A DNA stretch of 64,000 nucleotides, from assembly GCA_016745035.1 (NCBI GenBank), contig JADGDE010000001.1:720507-784506 (forward strand). Reading direction: 5' to 3'. This document shows positions 61,101-64,000 of this stretch, in pieces. Within the stretch, counting starts at the first letter, position 1, and each line of letters starts with the position of its first letter. Source of the DNA: Thiotrichales bacterium (GTDB taxonomy: Bacteria; Pseudomonadota; Gammaproteobacteria; Beggiatoales; Beggiatoaceae). The position numbers and the translations under genes were made by a program. The notes beneath the pieces are model-generated. The model had not been told where the DNA came from. It made no database searches and saw nothing but the letters and a program-made list of their open reading frames with translations.

Positions 61101-64000
61101 CTGGCTTGGCTATTGATGCTCAAGATCGAATTTATATCGCTGATGCAGGGAATCATCGTATTCGGCGTTTAGAAACCAATGGTGAGATTACCAGCATTGC
61201 CGGGACGGGTGTGGCAGGCTTTAGTGGTGATGGCGGGCAAGCCAATGCCGCTGAGCTTAACTTCCCCAATGCTGTTGCCGTTGATGCGTTGGGCAATGTT
61301 TTAATTGCTGATACCAGTAATCACCGACTTAGAGTCATTGATCCCAATGGCGTGATTCAGACCCTTGCTGGTACAGGGGAGGCAGGATTTTCCGGTGAAG
61401 GCACGCTAGCAAACCAAGCACAGTTTAACCGTCCCACTGGTTTAAGCATTACCCCAGATGGCAGCATTTTAGTGGCTGATTTTGGCAACCATCGTATTCG
61501 TCGCATTGATAGCAACTTTGCGATTACGACTGTTGCGGGCACAGGAACCGCTGGTAGTCGTGGCGATGGCGGACTTGCCAGCGCGGCCGAATTGAAAAAT
61601 CCAACCCATGCTATCGAAGATGATAGCGGCATGATTTACATTGCTGATTATAATAATCATAAGGTTCGTGTGGTGCTAAACAATGGCATTATGGCAACTT
61701 TAGCCGGTACAGGCAGCAATGGCTTTGCGGGTGACGGTGGTCTTTCTGAGCTTGCCGAGTTGAATTACCCGGTGAGTTTAGGCTTAGACGACCGAGGCTA
61801 TTTACTGGTGGTTGATTCACTCAATCACAGAATACGACAAATTGACAACAGTCGTATCATTACCACCGTAGCTGGCATTGGTCTCAGTGGCTTTAGCGGC
61901 GATACTGGCGCGGCGGCATTAGCACGTATCAGTTCTCCTTGGGGATTGGTGTTAGATAGCAAGCGCGATGTCTATATTGCTGATAGTGGCAACTATAGCG
62001 TGCGTAAAATCGGTGCCGGTTCAGGGATTGAACAAGCGGAATATGTCGAAGATGTCCCAACCACACCCACAACACCGGATCCCAATGTTCCGCCTGTCAC
62101 CGACCCGGGGACAACACCTGACCCCGGTACACCGACTGATCCTGGCACACCAACAGACCCAGACAATCCTACCGTCCCGGTCACACCGCCCGATAGCGCC
62201 CAAACTGTACGTTTACAAATAGAAAAAGTTGGCAATGGTGAGGGCGTGGTTAGCGCCGCAGGCGGGCTGAATTGTGGTGGTGCTTGCAGTGTTGATTATC
62301 CCCAAAACACCGCTATTAGCCTGCGTGCAGAACCGGGCAATAACACCTTGTTTAGTGGTTGGAGTGGCGCTTGTTCGGGAACAGATAGCAGCATTGACCT
62401 AATTCTAAATGCCGATACCAACTGTACTGCCATTTTTAATCTCAAACCTGAGGGGGATTTAATTGTCACTATTGCAGGTGTGGGCAGTAGAGGCGATGGG
62501 GGAGATGGTGGTTTAGCGGCTCAGGCACAATTCTCCGATAGCATTGACAGCCTTGCCATTGATAGCCAAGGGCGTTTATACATTGCTGACACGGGTAATC
62601 ATAAAATTCGTAGGCTTAGTACCGATGGGATGTTAGAAAGCTTTGCTGGTACAGGTGTGGCAGGATATGCGGGTGATGGTGGACAAGCGAATGTGGCGCA
62701 ACTCTCCGTCACGGATATGGTTTTTTATCAACAGGATCTATACATTGCTGATGCCCTACATCATGTGATTCGCAAAATTGATAACACTGGGGTGATCAGT
62801 ACCATCGCAGGCACCGGTGTCGCTGGTTTCGATGGTGATGGTAACTCTGCTTTCGATGCGCAATTACAACAGCCCAGCGGCATTGCCTTTGATACCCAAG
62901 GGCTGCTTTATATTGCTGATAGTGGCAACCACCGCATTCGTTATATTGATGCCCAAGGGCTGATTCATACCGTGATTGGCACGGGCGACGCTAGCTTTAA
63001 CTCAGCCGATACGATCCCTTTGAGTACGCGCCTGAACGCACCGACAGACATGCTTTTTGACCCGCAAGGGCGTTTGTGGTTTGCTGACAGTGAAAATGCC
63101 CTTGTCAGACGCTTAAATACCGATAACACCATCAGTAATATCGCAGGCAATGGTGTTGCTGGTTATTTGGGCGACGGTTTGTTAGCAAACACAGCGGCTT
63201 TAAGCTTCCCGGCAGATTTAGCTCTCGATAGCCAAGGACGCTTATATATTGCGGACCGCGATAATCATGTGATTCGTCTGGTCGATAATCAAGGCTTGAT
63301 TCATACTGTCGCGGGTAACTCTCAAGCCGGTTTTAGTGGCGATGGACAAGCCGCTTTATTAGCGCAACTCAACGAGCCTAATGGGCTAGTTCTTGATGTC
63401 GCAGATAACCTTTATATCGGCGATAGCCTCAACAGCCGTGTGCGCTTACTTGCCAGTGGGGATAAGCAAGTATTAACGCTTAATCTCGGCGGTAATAAAT
63501 TGGGTAAAGTCATCTCTGATGATTTACAAATTCAATGCGGCAAACAATGCCAAGCGGCCTATACAATGAATAACGTCGTGCTATTAACCGCTGTGCCCGA
63601 TGCGGGGCAACGTTTTGTTGGTTGGCGTGGAGACTGTAGCGGCACGTTGCCTGAAATTGATGTGAGTCTGAGTGAGGACAATGTTTGTACGGCTTTATTC
63701 GAATCCTTACTTCCCCTTGCAGCACAAGGTATAGTCAACACTGTCGCTGGCACAGGCAGTAGCGGTTTTTCAGGTGACAGCGGTGCAGCTAAAGATGCGC
63801 AACTGCGTTTTCCCGCTCAAATTGTCTTGGATAATAATGAGTTGTTATATATGGCTGATAGCCTCAATAACCGCATTCGTAGGATTGATGGGCAAGCGGT
63901 AATCAACAGCATAGCAGGTACAGGGCAATTTGGTTTTTCTGGTGATGGTAATCTTGCCCACAATGCCGAATTGCGCAACCCTTATGGTATAGCCAAGGAT
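58190..64000 (+). CDS. Giant secreted beta-helix / NHL-repeat protein (partial, runs off right edge)
   Basis: The frame is open for 1937 codons to the last base without a stop. The ATG at 58190 is preferred over one at 58184 because GGAAT lies 8 bases upstream. Residues 1 to about 21 are a signal peptide. About 25-420 form a right-handed parallel beta-helix, with Asn-rich rungs such as NNQI, NNTI and NNVF. From about 440 comes a long series of NHL-type units with consensus AGTGxAGFSGDGGxAxxAxL...ADxxNHRIRxID, roughly 18 in all. Three Cys-bearing beta domains are interspersed (near 880, 1360 and 1785; LDCGDNC, LNCGGACS, IQCGKQC, each followed by GW.G.C). A Thr/Pro/Asp linker lies near 1290-1340. 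It is likely an exported adhesin or surface-bound sensor-type propeller protein. Confidence 0.9.
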   Translation, partial: MIVRFFTLLGCLCSSTWLWAATLNVPSNDYPSIQAAIDASTAGDEVVVSPGTYHENLHFNGLAIQVRSNGSALNTTIDGGSRGPVVVFNQNETANTVLSGFNLQHGRSSSAAGGVQIINASPTLHDNIIQHNVGGGFGAGVSISNGAPVIRNNQIRFNQDHEEASREFGGAGIAISGKNCAGSQICTAEIRNNSISNNTLNQAAQGGGLYVSDAGNTRIYNNFIDGNAAEQAGAIALVNSPSVQILQNIISHNFSRTGRGDAIYISANSSANQGNLLLNNTIVSNIQQIDGLTHSLVYITANSGTQLLNNAIIAHENNQSVYCLSTTNASNLYFANNNVFSSASLTYGGSCGNQTGINQNISTRPRFDKALADANGFSVTAKSEMLDAGDNTVASVLTEDFFGNPRFVDHNALGIANIDIGAIERNAEPISTEPEADPVYMIDTIAGDPAVRAQTGNGGPASQATISEPHRVTVDAVGNLFISFSGNDHQVRKIDPTGIITRVTGDITGGFSGDNGPAIDAKLFNPESMDLDSQGNLYIVDSSNDRIRKIDSNGMITSLEGSSPLLSGLFISADDRIYVTDSVDHKIKEWLPSTAAFKSIPSDITFAMSSLVQDSQGIFYTTNTVSHTITKLTPSSTGYLKKSIYAGSKNINGYSGDGGLATAALLNRPSAITIDADDNLYFTSINQVVRKINREGIITTIAGNGVSTSANKNIGDNVPALEASFDWLRGIDIDDDGIIYLSDTGNSIIRRLTPTGVVSTRSYISLSGLPENGAFEANTNYDIILTWKNGDDPVIDSALKIYFFPEGQAFNLNTNSLGIANFTLRSTKQGNARLSINAVDNSQNLQYQFNVGSGPAILLMDKQGDGKGRVLGDAGLSGLALDCGDNCSESYPQNTKVSLNAEPNFGSRFLGWTGDCSSIYSNITLDAVEVKRCSAHFGALSTPINTVAGNQQNGDGGERGIALKFSLGFLAGLAIDAQDRIYIADAGNHRIRRLETNGEITSIAGTGVAGFSGDGGQANAAELNFPNAVAVDALGNVLIADTSNHRLRVIDPNGVIQTLAGTGEAGFSGEGTLANQAQFNRPTGLSITPDGSILVADFGNHRIRRIDSNFAITTVAGTGTAGSRGDGGLASAAELKNPTHAIEDDSGMIYIADYNNHKVRVVLNNGIMATLAGTGSNGFAGDGGLSELAELNYPVSLGLDDRGYLLVVDSLNHRIRQIDNSRIITTVAGIGLSGFSGDTGAAALARISSPWGLVLDSKRDVYIADSGNYSVRKIGAGSGIEQAEYVEDVPTTPTTPDPNVPPVTDPGTTPDPGTPTDPGTPTDPDNPTVPVTPPDSAQTVRLQIEKVGNGEGVVSAAGGLNCGGACSVDYPQNTAISLRAEPGNNTLFSGWSGACSGTDSSIDLILNADTNCTAIFNLKPEGDLIVTIAGVGSRGDGGDGGLAAQAQFSDSIDSLAIDSQGRLYIADTGNHKIRRLSTDGMLESFAGTGVAGYAGDGGQANVAQLSVTDMVFYQQDLYIADALHHVIRKIDNTGVISTIAGTGVAGFDGDGNSAFDAQLQQPSGIAFDTQGLLYIADSGNHRIRYIDAQGLIHTVIGTGDASFNSADTIPLSTRLNAPTDMLFDPQGRLWFADSENALVRRLNTDNTISNIAGNGVAGYLGDGLLANTAALSFPADLALDSQGRLYIADRDNHVIRLVDNQGLIHTVAGNSQAGFSGDGQAALLAQLNEPNGLVLDVADNLYIGDSLNSRVRLLASGDKQVLTLNLGGNKLGKVISDDLQIQCGKQCQAAYTMNNVVLLTAVPDAGQRFVGWRGDCSGTLPEIDVSLSEDNVCTALFESLLPLAAQGIVNTVAGTGSSGFSGDSGAAKDAQLRFPAQIVLDNNELLYMADSLNNRIRRIDGQAVINSIAGTGQFGFSGDGNLAHNAELRNPYGIAKD

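Noticed and set aside
61993-62235. Minus-strand frame opposite the Thr/Pro linker
   Set aside because: Low-complexity antisense of a Pro/Thr/Asp-rich linker; the long plus frame explains it.
59500-64000. Regular repeated units in the giant gene taken as a CRISPR or tandem DNA array
   Set aside because: The repetition is at protein level (NHL units of about 55 residues), imperfect in DNA and in one open frame, with no unique spacers.

Overview
The window looks like a chromosomal segment of a gammaproteobacterium of moderate-to-low GC. Typical gammaproteobacterial neighbourhoods support this: ftsY; ratA-rnfH; dapF-DUF484; ispE-tRNA-Gln-prs; pheT-ihfA-merR-like; rsmB-mnmE; FeoABC; class 2 PyrD. 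The mixture of TonB receptors, a squalene-synthase-like enzyme, a nucleotide-transporter-like protein with HEAT repeats and a very large secreted NHL protein would suit a Thiotrichales/Beggiatoa-like sulfur bacterium, but that placement is an inference without any search.

Layout. 1-5.2 kb (minus): a partial BvgS-like sensor with two periplasmic binding domains, galE, a beta-class DNA methyltransferase and a small periplasmic protein. 5.4-7.7 kb (plus): cysZ, a gspK-like pseudopilin and mobA as an overlapping cluster. 7.9-14.2 kb (plus): a large OmpA-type membrane protein, a carboxy-terminal processing protease, ftsY, ratA and rnfH. 14.2-24.6 kb (minus): dapC, a NYN nuclease-like protein with a cold-shock-like tail, a small outer membrane barrel, prs, tRNA-Gln, ispE, cca, an alpha/alpha-toroid-like protein, a glycosyltransferase, DUF484, dapF and ppiC. 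25.2-32 kb (minus): a TLC/MFS-like transporter with HEAT repeats, squalene synthase, trmO, gmhA, a CnoX-like thioredoxin/TPR protein and pyrB. 32.1-34.8 kb (plus): rsmB and mnmE.

34.77-36.48 kb is a small AT-rich island flanked by an imperfect 21-bp direct repeat. It carries a phosphoribosyltransferase-like gene of unknown role, a possible 21-residue peptide and a truncated cupin gene. 37.2-42 kb is a Fur-controlled ferrous iron operon, feoA-feoB-[sensor histidine kinase]-feoC, where the kinase sits inside the operon. After it come a LysE-type exporter, btuB with a cobalamin riboswitch, a PafA-like phosphatase lipoprotein and a TonB receptor. 49.5-57.4 kb (plus): pheT (without pheS), ihfA, a MerR-like gene, a small membrane protein, a TonB receptor coupled to a phytase-esterase-like secreted protein, and pyrD. 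The last 6 kb encode a LprI-like protein and the first 1937 codons of a giant secreted beta-helix/NHL-repeat protein that runs off the window.

The most unusual non-coding signal is a dispersed element of about 115-130 bp with ten recognisable copies plus an end fragment, in both orientations and mostly at gene 3' ends. Its termini are inverted repeats (TGATGTTACGCA). An internal hairpin changes sequence between copies while staying self-complementary, and the element terminus supplies the stop codon of two genes. It behaves like a mobile, possibly terminator-carrying, hairpin element.
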